DNA of 64,000 bases from Candidatus Binatia bacterium (GCA_029243485.1 JAQWRY010000086.1:186001-250000); one strand, 5' to 3'. Numbered from the stretch's first letter, positions 30,465 through 41,824 are shown. The notes: a model not told the origin generated them from the letters alone. Program-made: numbers and translations.

Positions 30465-31715
30465 TCACTCGGAATCGACCCGGTAGACGCTTCCGTCGAT
30501 CGAAACGACGTACATCTCGCCATCCGCGTCCTCGCCGAAAGAAGCTAGTCCACCAATGATCCCGTCGGGGTCGAGGTCGTCGGTGATCTCGTGGTGCTCG
30601 AGCACTTCACCGGCCTCCCACCGCATGGCCCAGACCCGGTTGCTGCAAAAGTCCCCGTACAGATACCAGCCGTCCAAGCCGGCCACCGCGTCGCCTCGGT
30701 AGACGTAGCCGCCGGTGACGGAGCAACCGAGATCTCGACCGTACTCGACCGCGGGCAGGAGGAGGCCGCTCATGTCGCAATCCTCGACGGGATCGAAGCA
30801 GTGGAAGCCCTCCATGATGTTCCAGCCGTAGTTGCCGCTCCCGGCTCCCGCGGCGGCGACGTGGACTTCCTCGAACAGGTTCTGTCCGACGTCGGCGATG
30901 TAGAGGTCGCCGGTCATGCGGTCGAAGCTGTACCGCCACGGGTTTCTCAGGCCGATCGCCCACACGTCGGGATCCGCTCCGGCCAGGTTGCCGTCGGGGG
31001 GCTCGGGGTGGGTGTCGACGTCGATCCGAAGCATCGCACCCAACTTCGTCTGGGAATTCTGGCCGGAATCGAGCGGGTCCGCGGCGGCACCCCCATCCCC
31101 GAGACCCACGTAGAGCATCCCATCGGGCCCGAACACGACCATGCCGCCGTTGTGGTTTCCAAAGGGCTGCTCGATCACGAGGAAGCGATGAACCTCGTCC
31201 GGCGCCGCGCGGTCGGGGTCGTCCTCAGACCGCGCGTACTCGGCGATGACCGTGTCGCCCTCTGCGTTGGTGTAGTTCACGACGAACCGTCCGCTGGACT
31301 CGTAATCGGGGAGGAACGCGATCCCGAGGAGGCCGCGCTCACCACAACAGCCGACGATGTCGGTGAGATCGAGGAAGGGCTCGTCCCGCAGGGCGCCGTC
31401 GACCAGCACCCGAACGGCGCCCGCCTGTTCCAGGATGAAGAGCCGGGGGTCGTCCGGAGGCGAGACCGCATACAGCGGTTGCGAGAGCCCCGACGCGATC
31501 TCAGTCAGGCGGAGCGCCGGCGGACCGGCCGGCGCCGGAGTCTCGGTGGGCTGCGGAGCCGCAGTCGGCTCCGCTGTCGGTGCCGGGGTGGGCCGTGCGC
31601 CCCCTCCACCGTCGTTCGAGGAGTCGCCCCCGCTGGATCCACAGGCGGCTACGAACGCCGCCAGAAGGAACGCCAATGACAGCCGCTCCACGCCCGAAAA
31701 AGTGTGTCTCGTCAC
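30465..31715 (-). CDS. PQQ-dependent sugar (glucose/sorbosone) dehydrogenase-like lipoprotein
   Basis: About 416 aa from a GTG at 31715 behind GAAGG. A lipobox AAFVAAC places the lipid on Cys25. A Thr/Pro-rich linker follows, then the six-blade beta-propeller: LRLTEIASGLSQPLYAV, RLFILEQAGAVRVL, LLGIAFLPDY, FGNHNGGMVVFGPDGMLYVGL, LRNPWRYSFD and LYIADVGQNLFEEV. These match the soluble aldose dehydrogenase (Yli/Asd) group, which oxidises sugars in the periplasm with PQQ. No PQQ synthesis gene is in the window. Several Cys residues suggest disulfides. Confidence 0.88.
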   Translation of the reverse strand: MTRHTFSGVERLSLAFLLAAFVAACGSSGGDSSNDGGGGARPTPAPTAEPTAAPQPTETPAPAGPPALRLTEIASGLSQPLYAVSPPDDPRLFILEQAGAVRVLVDGALRDEPFLDLTDIVGCCGERGLLGIAFLPDYESSGRFVVNYTNAEGDTVIAEYARSEDDPDRAAPDEVHRFLVIEQPFGNHNGGMVVFGPDGMLYVGLGDGGAAADPLDSGQNSQTKLGAMLRIDVDTHPEPPDGNLAGADPDVWAIGLRNPWRYSFDRMTGDLYIADVGQNLFEEVHVAAAGAGSGNYGWNIMEGFHCFDPVEDCDMSGLLLPAVEYGRDLGCSVTGGYVYRGDAVAGLDGWYLYGDFCSNRVWAMRWEAGEVLEHHEITDDLDPDGIIGGLASFGEDADGEMYVVSIDGSVYRVDSE

Positions 31716-31796
31716 CCTTCGTTCCTCCCCCGTCCGAACGCGATTCGCAACTCGGGCGCGCTTGCATTCGACCCCGGTGACTGATCTCCCCACACG

Positions 31797-32654
31797 ATTC
31801 GCACCTACGAACAGAACCTGCACGTCTCCCACGCCGACGTCGACTTCCTCGGGGAGTTCAAGGTGTCGGCACTGCTCGGGTTTCTCGAGCAAGCCGCCGT
31901 CGAGGCCTCGGCCGATGGCGGGTTCGACCCCGCCCGCTACACGGCAGACGGCCGCGTCTGGCTCGTCCGCCGGACCCGCCTGGAGCGGCTGCGGCCCGTC
32001 GGGGGCGGCGACTCCCTGGCGCTCTCCACCCACGTTTCCGACTTCCGTCGGGCGCGGTCGCTGCGCCGGTACGAGGTGAACCGCACCGGTGGGCACGCGG
32101 GGTCCGACGATGCCCCAGTCGTGCGGGCCAGTACGGATTGGGTCTACTGCGACGTCGCGAGCGGCCGACCGGTGTCGGTCCCCGACGAAATGAAGATCGG
32201 GCTCTTCGGCACGACCGACGCCCCGTCGCAGGACCGCGCCCCCCGCGTGAACCCGCCGAGCGAGCCCCCGGCTGGGGTCTTCACGATCACCGTCCGGCCG
32301 AGCCACCTCGACCACATGCGACACGTGAACAACGCGGTCTGGGCCGATTTCCTCGAAGATGCGGCGCTCGCTCTGTTCGCTGAGCGCGGGTACGGCCTGG
32401 GCGAAATGCTGGAAGAGGGCGGTGCACTCCGAATCCGCTCGCTCGACATCGAGTACCTGGGGGACGCCCGTCTGGGGCAGGCCCTCGAGGTCCAGACCTG
32501 GCTCCCGGACGACCCGGGTCTCCCCGGAAAAAGCCCGACGGTGGTCCAGACCATCGCAAGGAGTGACGGCCAGCGCCTCCTGCGTGCTCGGAGCGCGTGG
32601 TCGTGGCGCACCCGGCCACATGTACTCGGAGGCATACCTGGGGCCTCCTGTTGA
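31797..32654 (+). CDS. Acyl-thioesterase with two hotdog repeats; start codon unusual
   Basis: The protein carries two hotdog units: VSHADVDFLGEFKVSALLGF in the first and RPSHLDHMRHVNNAVWADFL in the second, as in FatA/FatB-like acyl-ACP thioesterases and 4-hydroxybenzoyl-CoA thioesterases. The first normal start, GTG at 31863, would cut off the conserved first strand. The open frame begins after a stop at 31782 and offers only ATT (31797) or CTG (31818). I place the start at ATT 31797 with low certainty; a one-base indel after the GTG at 31777 is the alternative. It is divergent from the PQQ-type dehydrogenase. Confidence 0.72.
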   Translation: MRTYEQNLHVSHADVDFLGEFKVSALLGFLEQAAVEASADGGFDPARYTADGRVWLVRRTRLERLRPVGGGDSLALSTHVSDFRRARSLRRYEVNRTGGHAGSDDAPVVRASTDWVYCDVASGRPVSVPDEMKIGLFGTTDAPSQDRAPRVNPPSEPPAGVFTITVRPSHLDHMRHVNNAVWADFLEDAALALFAERGYGLGEMLEEGGALRIRSLDIEYLGDARLGQALEVQTWLPDDPGLPGKSPTVVQTIARSDGQRLLRARSAWSWRTRPHVLGGIPGASC

Positions 32655-32689
32655 TAGGTTCTCTCGTAATGGTATAGCGACTTTCCCCA

Positions 32690-33859
32690 ATGGCCCGTCC
32701 TTCGTTCCCCAATAGCGGGACCGGAACCGGCCTCAAGGCTAGCACCGACTTCGCTCCTCCCCTCCTCTCGAGCCTGGTTGCCGCGTTACCGGGACCGCTT
32801 CTCGTGCTCGACCGAGCAGATCGAGTCGCGCTCGCCAGTCCAGCGGCAGAGGAGATCTTCGGCTACGAGCCGGGCACCCTCGCCGCGCAGGATTTGCGGA
32901 CGCTGTTCCCCCGGGGAATCGCGGAGTCACCCGCGCAGGCCGCCCGCGGTGACGACCAGACGCGCCGGATCGCGATCTCGCGCCGCGAGATGAGCCACGA
33001 GGGCGGTTCGCTGACGTTGCTCTGGCTCGAGGACGTGACCGAGCAGCGGCAGTCCGAGGAGAGCCTGAAGCGCAACGTCCAGGACCTCCAGCAGGCCACG
33101 AGGGCGAAATCGGAATTCGTGGCGAGCATGAGCCACGAGATTCGGACCCCCATGAACGCCGTCCTCGGCATGACGGACATCCTGCTGGAGAGCGATCTCG
33201 ACGAGGAGCAGCGAGAGCTGGCCGAGCGCGTTCGGCGCGCCGGGGCAAACCTCCTCACGACCCTGAACGGCGTGCTCGACCTCTCGAAGGTCGAGGCGGG
33301 CCATCTGCCGTTCGAGCCGACGTTGTTCGGACTGCGCAACTGGCTTCACGAGGCCCTCGAGCTCTTCCACACTCAGGCCGCCGCGAAGAACCTGACCCTC
33401 GATGGCATCGTCGAGGACGACGTGCCCCAGATGGTCCACGGAGACGCTCCACGCTTGCGCCAGGTCCTCGTGAATCTCATTGGAAACGCAGTGAAATTCA
33501 CACCGTCGGGCCGGGTGAGCGTCCGTGTCGCAGCCATCCCCGAGACCAACACTCTGCGCTTCTCGGTCCGCGATACCGGGGTCGGAATCGAGCCGGAGCA
33601 CCTGAACCGCCTGTTCGAAGCGTGGTCTCAGGCCGGCCCGTCGATGCCGGGGGAGTGTGACGGCACCGGGCTCGGGCTGGCCATCGCCCGTCGCTTCGTA
33701 GAGCGCATGGGCGGTACCATCGAGGCCTCCAGCCTCCCGGGCTGCGGCTCGGAGTTCCGCTTCTCGGTCCCCATGGAGCCGAAGAAGTCGTCCCACCGGG
33801 AGCCGGGGCCCATCCCACTCCATCCGGAGCACCTGCAGCGACCGCACCGACGAGCGTAG
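32690..33859 (+). CDS. PAS-domain sensor histidine kinase, cytosolic
   Basis: The 389-aa protein has no membrane segment. A PAS domain (about residues 25-115) precedes a short coiled linker, the HisKA H-box MSHEIRTPMNAVLG (His149), the N-box NLIGNAVKFTP, G1 RDTGVGIE and G2 GTGLGLAIA. It belongs to the hybrid-like HPK1 group but lacks a receiver. No response regulator gene is in the window, so it is an orphan whose partner lies elsewhere. The ATG at 32690 lies 35 bp after the thioesterase stop. Confidence 0.92.
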   Translation: MARPSFPNSGTGTGLKASTDFAPPLLSSLVAALPGPLLVLDRADRVALASPAAEEIFGYEPGTLAAQDLRTLFPRGIAESPAQAARGDDQTRRIAISRREMSHEGGSLTLLWLEDVTEQRQSEESLKRNVQDLQQATRAKSEFVASMSHEIRTPMNAVLGMTDILLESDLDEEQRELAERVRRAGANLLTTLNGVLDLSKVEAGHLPFEPTLFGLRNWLHEALELFHTQAAAKNLTLDGIVEDDVPQMVHGDAPRLRQVLVNLIGNAVKFTPSGRVSVRVAAIPETNTLRFSVRDTGVGIEPEHLNRLFEAWSQAGPSMPGECDGTGLGLAIARRFVERMGGTIEASSLPGCGSEFRFSVPMEPKKSSHREPGPIPLHPEHLQRPHRRA

Positions 33860-33912
33860 AGAACAGCCCGACCCGGCTGGAATGGAGGACGCGGGCGAGC
33901 TAGACGCAGCCC

Positions 33913-35625
33913 GTGCGATTTTCGTCTCTATTCGCCCCGACGCTGAAGGACGCTCCCACCGACGCGGAGGTCGTGAGCCACAAGCTTCTGGTGCGGGCCG
34001 GCATGATCCGTCAGGTCGCCCGGGGCATCTACGACTACCTGCCGCTCGGTCTGCGCGTGCTGCGAAACGTCGAGAACATCGTCCGCGAGGAGATGAATCG
34101 GGCCGGTGGCCAGGAACTCTTGATGCCGGCGGTCTGCCCCGCGGAGCTCTGGAAGGAGAGCAAACGCTGGGACCTCTACGGCAAACAGCTACTGCGCATC
34201 AAAGACCGCCACGAGCGCGAGTTCTGCCTCGGCCCGACGCACGAGGAAGTGATTACCGACATCGTGCGCAGCGGCGTGCGCTCGTACCGCGACCTCCCGC
34301 TGAACCTCTACCAGGTGCAGATGAAGTTCCGTGACGAGATCCGTCCTCGCTTCGGCCTGATGCGCGGTCGCGAATTCCTGATGAAGGACGCGTACTCGTT
34401 CCACACGGACAAAGAGGACTGCGAGCGTGAGTACCGCCACATGTACGAGGCCTACGAGCGGATCTTCAACCGCTGCGGCCTCGAATTCCGTGCGGTCGAA
34501 GCCGACACCGGCGCGATCGGCGGCACCCTCAGCCACGAATTCCAGGTCCTCGCTGAGTCCGGCGAGGATGCGATCGCTGCATGCGGCAACTGCACTTATG
34601 CCGCCAACGTCGAGCTCGCAGCGCTGGGAGAGGGTCCCGGGGATACACTCACCGAAGAGGCGAGCGCCGAGCTTCAGCGGGTCGCCACGCCGAACAAGCG
34701 AACGGTCGAGGATGTCTCGTCGTACCTGGAGATTAACGTCGATCGGTTCATCAAGACGCTGATCTTCGAAAAAGATGATGGCACCGCGGTCGCCGCGCTC
34801 GTCCGTGGGGATCAGAGCCTGTCCGAGGCCAAGCTCCGGGCCGCGCTCGGCTGCGACTGGATTCGCCTGGCGGACACGCGAACGGTCGAGAAGGTCACAG
34901 GCGCCTCCGTCGGCTTCGCCGGTCCAGTCGGACTCGACGCGCCCATCATCGCCGACCATTCCCTTCACGGCATCCGGGGGGCAGCGAGCGGCGCCAACAG
35001 CGACGACGAGCATCTCGTCGGCGTCGAGCACGGGCGCGACTTCGGACCCGGCGTGAGGTTCGCCGACCTGCGCGAAGCGACCCAGGGCGACCGTTGCCCG
35101 CGCTGCGGCGAGGGAACCTACACGATCCACCGCGGAATCGAGGTCGGGCAGGTCTTCTATCTCGGCACGAAGTACAGCGATGCACTCGGCGCGACCTTCC
35201 TCGATTCGCAGGGCAAGGCTTCGTCCATCGAGATGGGCTGCTACGGCATCGGCATCTCGCGCACCCTGGCCGCCGCGGTCGAGCAGAGCCACGACGAGAA
35301 CGGCATCATCTGGCCGCAGCCGCTCTCGCCGTACCCGGTCGAGATCGTCCCCGTCTCCCTCACCGACGCCGCCGTGGTCGAGACCGCCGAGAAGATCGAC
35401 GGCGCGCTGCGCGAGAAGGGCTTCGAAGCTCTCGTCGACGACCGCGATGAGCGAGCGGGTGTGAAGTTCAAGGACGCCGACCTCATCGGAATCCCCCTGC
35501 GGGTCACCGTCGGGAAGAAGGGGCTCGAGAAGGGAATCGTCGAGCTGAAGCATCGCGCCGACGGAACCGTCGAGGAAATCCCCATCGATGAGGCGCCCGC
35601 GCGCCTCGCGGAGAAAATCGGTTGA
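33913..35625 (+). CDS. proS: Prolyl-tRNA synthetase, bacterial type
   Basis: The 570-aa protein attaches proline to tRNA-Pro. It has class II motif 1 around YDYLPLGLRVLRN, motif 2 KFRDEIRPRFGLMRGREFLM, the YbaK-like editing insertion (about residues 225-390) and motif 3 MGCYGIGISRTLAA, then the anticodon-binding domain. The size is normal for the bacterial editing form. Translation starts at GTG 33913. It overlaps pyrF by TTGA and begins a four-gene chain of 4-bp overlaps. Confidence 0.97.
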   Translation: MRFSSLFAPTLKDAPTDAEVVSHKLLVRAGMIRQVARGIYDYLPLGLRVLRNVENIVREEMNRAGGQELLMPAVCPAELWKESKRWDLYGKQLLRIKDRHEREFCLGPTHEEVITDIVRSGVRSYRDLPLNLYQVQMKFRDEIRPRFGLMRGREFLMKDAYSFHTDKEDCEREYRHMYEAYERIFNRCGLEFRAVEADTGAIGGTLSHEFQVLAESGEDAIAACGNCTYAANVELAALGEGPGDTLTEEASAELQRVATPNKRTVEDVSSYLEINVDRFIKTLIFEKDDGTAVAALVRGDQSLSEAKLRAALGCDWIRLADTRTVEKVTGASVGFAGPVGLDAPIIADHSLHGIRGAASGANSDDEHLVGVEHGRDFGPGVRFADLREATQGDRCPRCGEGTYTIHRGIEVGQVFYLGTKYSDALGATFLDSQGKASSIEMGCYGIGISRTLAAAVEQSHDENGIIWPQPLSPYPVEIVPVSLTDAAVVETAEKIDGALREKGFEALVDDRDERAGVKFKDADLIGIPLRVTVGKKGLEKGIVELKHRADGTVEEIPIDEAPARLAEKIG

Positions 35626-36398
35626 AGAAAGTCTCGTCGACGCGACCCAGTCCACTCGAGCGCGCCCGTGAGCGCCTCATTTTTCCACTGGACGTCCCGA
35701 GCACCGCAGAAGCCGAGGAACTGATCGACGCGCTCTGCGGCGAAGTCGGCATTTTCAAGGTCGGCAAGCAGCTCTTCCTACACGCCGGCCCGAACATCGT
35801 GCGCCACTTGCGGGAACGGGGCCAGAACGTCTTCCTCGACCTGAAGTTCCACGACATCCCGCGCACCGTGGCCCGCGCGTCCCTCGAAGCCACCCGCCTG
35901 GGGGTGAAGATGTTCACGCTCCACGCCTCAGGATCCTTCGAGATGATGCGCATGACGGCGCAGCAGGTCCACCAGACGTGCCGGCGCGAAGGTCTCGAAC
36001 GGCCGACGATCCTCGCGGTCACTGTCCTCACCAGCCTCTCCGGCGAGGACCTGAAGATGGTCGGTGTCCGCTCGGGAGTCATGCCTCAGGTCACGCGTCT
36101 CGCGAAGCTCGCGCAGGAGGCCGGGATGAACGGAGTCGTGGCGTCCCCACTCGAGATCGAAGCGATCCGCAGAGAATGCGGAAAGCGGCTGACGATCGTC
36201 ACGCCCGGCATTCGCCCGCTGGACTCCGACGCAGAAGACCAAAAGCGGGTCACGACGCCCGGCGACGCGATCCGCTCCGGGTCGGACTACCTCGTCGTCG
36301 GCTCACCTATCCGGAACGCCGACGACCCCATCGTCGCCGCTCGCGAGATCGTCGAAGAAATTGCAGACGCCATGCGTCGTGGGAGAGCCCGCCGATGA
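35622..36398 (+). CDS. pyrF: Orotidine 5'-phosphate decarboxylase
   Basis: The 258-aa protein performs the last step of UMP synthesis. It has FPLDVPSTAEAEEL, the catalytic loop DLKFHDIPRTVARA with the Asp-Lys-Asp network, TVLTSLSGEDL, TPGIRPLD and YLVVGSPIRNADDP. The start is TTG at 35622, overlapping the proS stop. The ATGA overlap with the M16 gene continues the operon. Confidence 0.96.
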   Translation: MKKVSSTRPSPLERARERLIFPLDVPSTAEAEELIDALCGEVGIFKVGKQLFLHAGPNIVRHLRERGQNVFLDLKFHDIPRTVARASLEATRLGVKMFTLHASGSFEMMRMTAQQVHQTCRREGLERPTILAVTVLTSLSGEDLKMVGVRSGVMPQVTRLAKLAQEAGMNGVVASPLEIEAIRRECGKRLTIVTPGIRPLDSDAEDQKRVTTPGDAIRSGSDYLVVGSPIRNADDPIVAAREIVEEIADAMRRGRARR

Positions 36399-37750
36399 TT
36401 CCTTTCGCCGTCCTGCTCCTGCTCATCGCCTCGCCATCGCTCGGAGCGATGACGTACGGCGAGCAGGTCGTGGAGCGAACCCTCGACAACGGCTTCGAGA
36501 TGATCCTGCTCGAAGATCACAAGGCACCCGTCGCCGTGATCCAGGTCTGGTACCGGGTCGGCGCCCGCAACGAGCTCCCCGGCACGACCGGGCTGTCCCA
36601 CATGCTGGAACACATGATGTTCAAGGGGACGACGAAGAACGGACCGGGTGAGTACTCGCGCATCATCTCCCGCAACGGCGGCGACGAAAACGCGTTCACC
36701 TCCGACGACGGCACGACCTACTACGCAAAGATCGCGTCCGACCGAATCGACGTCGAACTCGAGCTCGAAGCCGACCGGATGCGGAACCTCATCTTGAACG
36801 AGGAGCTGTTCGAACCGGAGCGAAAGGTCGTCATGGAAGAGCGCCGCATGCGCGTCGACGACCAGCCGATCTCCTATCTCTTCGAGACGCTCAGCGCCCT
36901 CACGTTCCTGGAGCACCCCTATCGCCAGCCGGTCATCGGCTGGGGGTCCGACATCGAAGGCTGGCGACTCGCCGACCTCCAACGCCAATACGATCAGTAC
37001 TACCAGCCCAACAACGCGTTCCTCGTCGCCGTCGGCGACTTCGACGCCAAGGAGCTGGGTGACCGCGCCGCCGCGCTCTTCGGACCGATCCCCAGGGGCG
37101 CCGACGCCCCCGAGGTTCGCGCCCACGAGCAGCAGCCGCGCGGCGCCGCGCGGGTCACGGTGCGCCGTCCCGCGAAGCTGCCGTTCATCGCGGTCAACTA
37201 CCGCGTCCCGAACCTGAACCACCCCGACAGCTCGGCGCTCGAGGTGCTCGAAGTCGTACTCAGCGCCGGCAAGAGCTCGCGCCTGTACCGCGACCTCGTC
37301 GAAGAGGGGCGCCTCGCTCTCGACGCCGGAGCCAGCTACTCGCGCACCGCGATCGACGACAAGACCTTCACGCTAACCGCACAGGCGCAGCCCGAGATCA
37401 CGCCCGAGCGGCTCGAGGCGGCACTCCTCTCCCAGGTCGACACCGTCCAGAAGGCCCCGCCGACCGCCGAAGAACTGGCGCGCGCCAAGGCCCAGATCGA
37501 GTCGTCCTTCATCTTCTCGCAGGACTCGATGTTCTACCGAGCACTGATCCTCGGGACCTACGAGCTCTCGGGCAACTGGCGCAAGGCCGACGATTACCTG
37601 CCCGGTATCCGAAAGGTTTCGGCCGAGGACGTCCAGCGCGTGGCTCAGACGTGGCTCACAGAGAAGAACCGGACGACCGGCACGCTGCTGCCAGCAGCGC
37701 CGTCTGCGCCGCCCCAAGCGGCAGAATCGGCGGAGGCGGAAGCGAAATGA
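36395..37750 (+). CDS. M16-family zinc protease, active subunit
   Basis: About 451 aa, with a signal peptide (IPFAVLLLLIASPSLGA). The inverted zinc motif HMLEH is at residues 69-73, with the distal Glu region in LIEADR-like ELELEADRMRNL. The two M16 halves are both present. It is a periplasmic protease of the M16B type, which works as a dimer with an inactive partner. The next gene encodes exactly such a partner. The ATG at 36395 overlaps the pyrF stop by 4 bp. The C-terminus is Ala/Pro/Glu-rich. Confidence 0.92.
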   Translation: MIPFAVLLLLIASPSLGAMTYGEQVVERTLDNGFEMILLEDHKAPVAVIQVWYRVGARNELPGTTGLSHMLEHMMFKGTTKNGPGEYSRIISRNGGDENAFTSDDGTTYYAKIASDRIDVELELEADRMRNLILNEELFEPERKVVMEERRMRVDDQPISYLFETLSALTFLEHPYRQPVIGWGSDIEGWRLADLQRQYDQYYQPNNAFLVAVGDFDAKELGDRAAALFGPIPRGADAPEVRAHEQQPRGAARVTVRRPAKLPFIAVNYRVPNLNHPDSSALEVLEVVLSAGKSSRLYRDLVEEGRLALDAGASYSRTAIDDKTFTLTAQAQPEITPERLEAALLSQVDTVQKAPPTAEELARAKAQIESSFIFSQDSMFYRALILGTYELSGNWRKADDYLPGIRKVSAEDVQRVAQTWLTEKNRTTGTLLPAAPSAPPQAAESAEAEAK

Positions 37751-39090
37751 ACGCACGGAGCACAATTGCCACGTTGACCGTGGCCTCGATTCTCGGCGCC
37801 CCCGGCTTCTCCCTCGGAGCCGGCCCCAAGGTCACCCGGATTTCGCTCGACAACGGCATCCGTCTGGTCCTTTCCGAACAACCGGCCGTACCCATCGTCA
37901 CGATCGACTGCCTGGTCGACGGCGGCACGCGGGTCGACCCGCGCTCCCGACCCGGTCTGGCGGCCCTCACGGGAGCCCTTCTCGAGGAGGGCACCAAGGG
38001 ACGGTCGGGGCAGGACATCTCCAAGCAGATCGACTCCCTCGGGGGCTCGTTCTCGACCGGGACGGCGAGCGACTGGGTGAGTGTCGGAGCTAGCGTCCTG
38101 GCCCGGGATTTCGAAACGGGCCTCGATCTCGTGGCGCGGAGCCTCGAGGAGCCAACGTTCCCCGAGGAAGCCGTCGAACGACTGCGCACCGAGACACTGG
38201 GCGAACTCCAGGCGTCGCAAGAGCACCCGGGCTACATCGCGAGCCGCGGCTTCCGCAAAGCCCTGTTCGGCAACGCACCCTACGGACACCCCGCCCACGG
38301 AACCGCGGAATCCGTGAAGGCGATCAAGCGTAGCGAGATCGTCGCGTACCACCAGAATTGGATCGTCCCCGAGCGAACGATCTGCGCGATCGTGGGCGAC
38401 GTGAAACCAGATCGAATGGAACAGCTTGCGCGAAAGAAGCTGGGCTCATGGAAGGGCGGCAAGTCCCCAGCGGAACCCGCCCCGGCCAAGGCCCCACCGG
38501 CGACCGACGTGCTCCTCGATATGCCGACGACCCAGGCGAACATCGTAATCGGGCAGATGGGCGTCGACCGCAAGAACCCCGACTTCTTCTCGATTCGACT
38601 GATGAATCACATTCTGGGTGGCGGCGGCTTCCAGTCCCGGCTGATGGACACGGTTCGCGACGAGAACGGGCTAGCCTACTCAGTCAGCAGCCGCTTTGGG
38701 TCGAACCGGTTTCCGGGCGCGTTTCAGGTGGTGCTTCAGACGAAGGTCCAGAGCGCGAAGGCGGCGATCGATCTCGTGCGCGAAGAGATCCAGAAGATCC
38801 ATGAGAGCGGCGTCACCGCAGAGGAACTCGAGGCCGCGCGGGACTATCTGACCGGCAACTTCCCGCTGAACCTCGACTCGACGTCCAAGCTGACCGGCTT
38901 TCTCGCCCAGATCGAGTACTTCGACCTCGGCGACGACTACATCGAGACGTACGGGGACCGCATCCGAGGCGTCACCGCCAAGGACGTCGGCGACGCAGCG
39001 CAGAAATATCTTCATCCCGACGCGCTGGTCCAGATCGTCGTGGGGCCAGAGGCCGATTTGGCGAGCCAGGGACTCGAAACGGCGCCTTGA
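37747..39090 (+). CDS. M16-family protease homologue, non-catalytic partner
   Basis: About 447 aa with a weak signal peptide (STIATLTVASILGAPGFSLG). The zinc motif is lost: the region reads RPGLAALTGALLEEGTKG, with no HxxEH. It keeps the M16 C-terminal signature GGGGFQSRLMDTVRDENGLAYSV, whose Arg and Tyr complete the substrate site of the active partner. It overlaps the active subunit gene by ATGA, so the two are made together. A stable heterodimer is strongly implied by the family. Confidence 0.92.
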   Translation: MNARSTIATLTVASILGAPGFSLGAGPKVTRISLDNGIRLVLSEQPAVPIVTIDCLVDGGTRVDPRSRPGLAALTGALLEEGTKGRSGQDISKQIDSLGGSFSTGTASDWVSVGASVLARDFETGLDLVARSLEEPTFPEEAVERLRTETLGELQASQEHPGYIASRGFRKALFGNAPYGHPAHGTAESVKAIKRSEIVAYHQNWIVPERTICAIVGDVKPDRMEQLARKKLGSWKGGKSPAEPAPAKAPPATDVLLDMPTTQANIVIGQMGVDRKNPDFFSIRLMNHILGGGGFQSRLMDTVRDENGLAYSVSSRFGSNRFPGAFQVVLQTKVQSAKAAIDLVREEIQKIHESGVTAEELEAARDYLTGNFPLNLDSTSKLTGFLAQIEYFDLGDDYIETYGDRIRGVTAKDVGDAAQKYLHPDALVQIVVGPEADLASQGLETAP

Positions 39091-39142
39091 CTGTCTCAAG
39101 CAATGGCGCTCGACAGCCGAGAACCCTTACGAAGTGAGTCGC

Positions 39143-39205
39143 TTGACCTTGACTCCCCTTCCCCCGGCAATTACCGAAGCCCCATCCGGGCCTTGGTGCC
39201 TTCGG
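39143..39205 (+). promoter_or_regulatory. rpoD leader: candidate promoter and hairpin
   Basis: TTGACC (39143) and TTGACT (39149) are candidate -35 boxes; no good -10 box follows, so this is weak. CCGAAG at about 39174-39179 can pair with CTTCGG at 39200-39205, whose last bases overlap the GGAGG ribosome site of the mini-ORF at 39217. The spacing would let this hairpin hide that site. Confidence 0.3.
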
Positions 39206-39216
39206 AGGTAGTAGGA

Positions 39217-39240
39217 ATGTCAACCGCGAGCGTGTCCTGA
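39217..39240 (+). CDS. Possible 7-codon leader peptide upstream of rpoD
   Basis: ATG at 39217 lies 8 nt after GGAGG (39204-39208), the best ribosome site in this gap, yet the frame reads only seven codons (Met-Ser-Thr-Ala-Ser-Val-Ser) before TGA at 39238-39240. rpoD begins 14 nt later in another frame at GTG 39255. The mini-ORF may control rpoD translation by reinitiation. The alternative is a sequencing indel that hides the true rpoD start here. Confidence 0.4.
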   Translation: MSTASVS

Positions 39241-39254
39241 AGGTCCAGCCCAGG

Positions 39255-41345
<2,091 letters not shown>

Positions 41346-41440
41346 CGCATACCTGAAAGTAGGTTTCGGCGTGATCTCCCAGGACGCCCGACCGATGGGG
41401 TCGGACGTGGGTGTTGTGTGGTGGTGGCAGGAGGTGTCCC

Positions 41441-41638
41441 ATGGAGAGCAGTCTGGAGAAGGATCTGAGAGAGTGGCGTGAGAACCGTGGCCGCGAGATG
41501 GACGCGATGGCCGTCTCACGCGAACAACTCTTCGCGCTCCCGCAGGTCCCGTCCTTCAACAAGGGCGGTCGTCGGGTGCACGTGAACGGACAAGAAGTCG
41601 TCGTCGTCAGCAAAGCACGACGACCCCTCCCGTCCTGA
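41441..41638 (+). CDS. Small protein of unknown function, 65 aa
   Basis: The ATG at 41441 sits 7 nt after AGGAGGT, one of the best ribosome sites in the window, which supports a real gene. The product is charged and soluble: an N-terminal helix ([15 protein letters not shown]), then [19 protein letters not shown], which looks like one beta-hairpin. No Cys is present. I do not recognise the family. It follows rpoD by 95 bp on the same strand. Confidence 0.65.
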   Translation: MESSLEKDLREWRENRGREMDAMAVSREQLFALPQVPSFNKGGRRVHVNGQEVVVVSKARRPLPS

Positions 41639-41824
41639 GTCGTACCCACCGGTGGCCCATGGGCCGCCGCAAAGAATTGCAGCCGTAGTGGAGCAGCCCC
41701 GGTTCCGACCGGAGGCCCCACGTACGGAATCTACCCGGGTCTACGGGTAGACTCGCTGATGCAGCGTCCAGCCGACGCCCGCACTGCCCACACTGCCCGG
41801 GCGACTTACAACTGAGTCGGCCGT

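Noticed and set aside
34189-35655. A 488-codon minus-strand open frame opposite proS
   Set aside because: It is a shadow of proS with no domain of its own.
41730-41751. TCTACCC/GGGTAGA hairpin as a terminator for the 65-aa gene
   Set aside because: There is no T-run after it and it lies 90 bp beyond the stop; kept only as a structural note.
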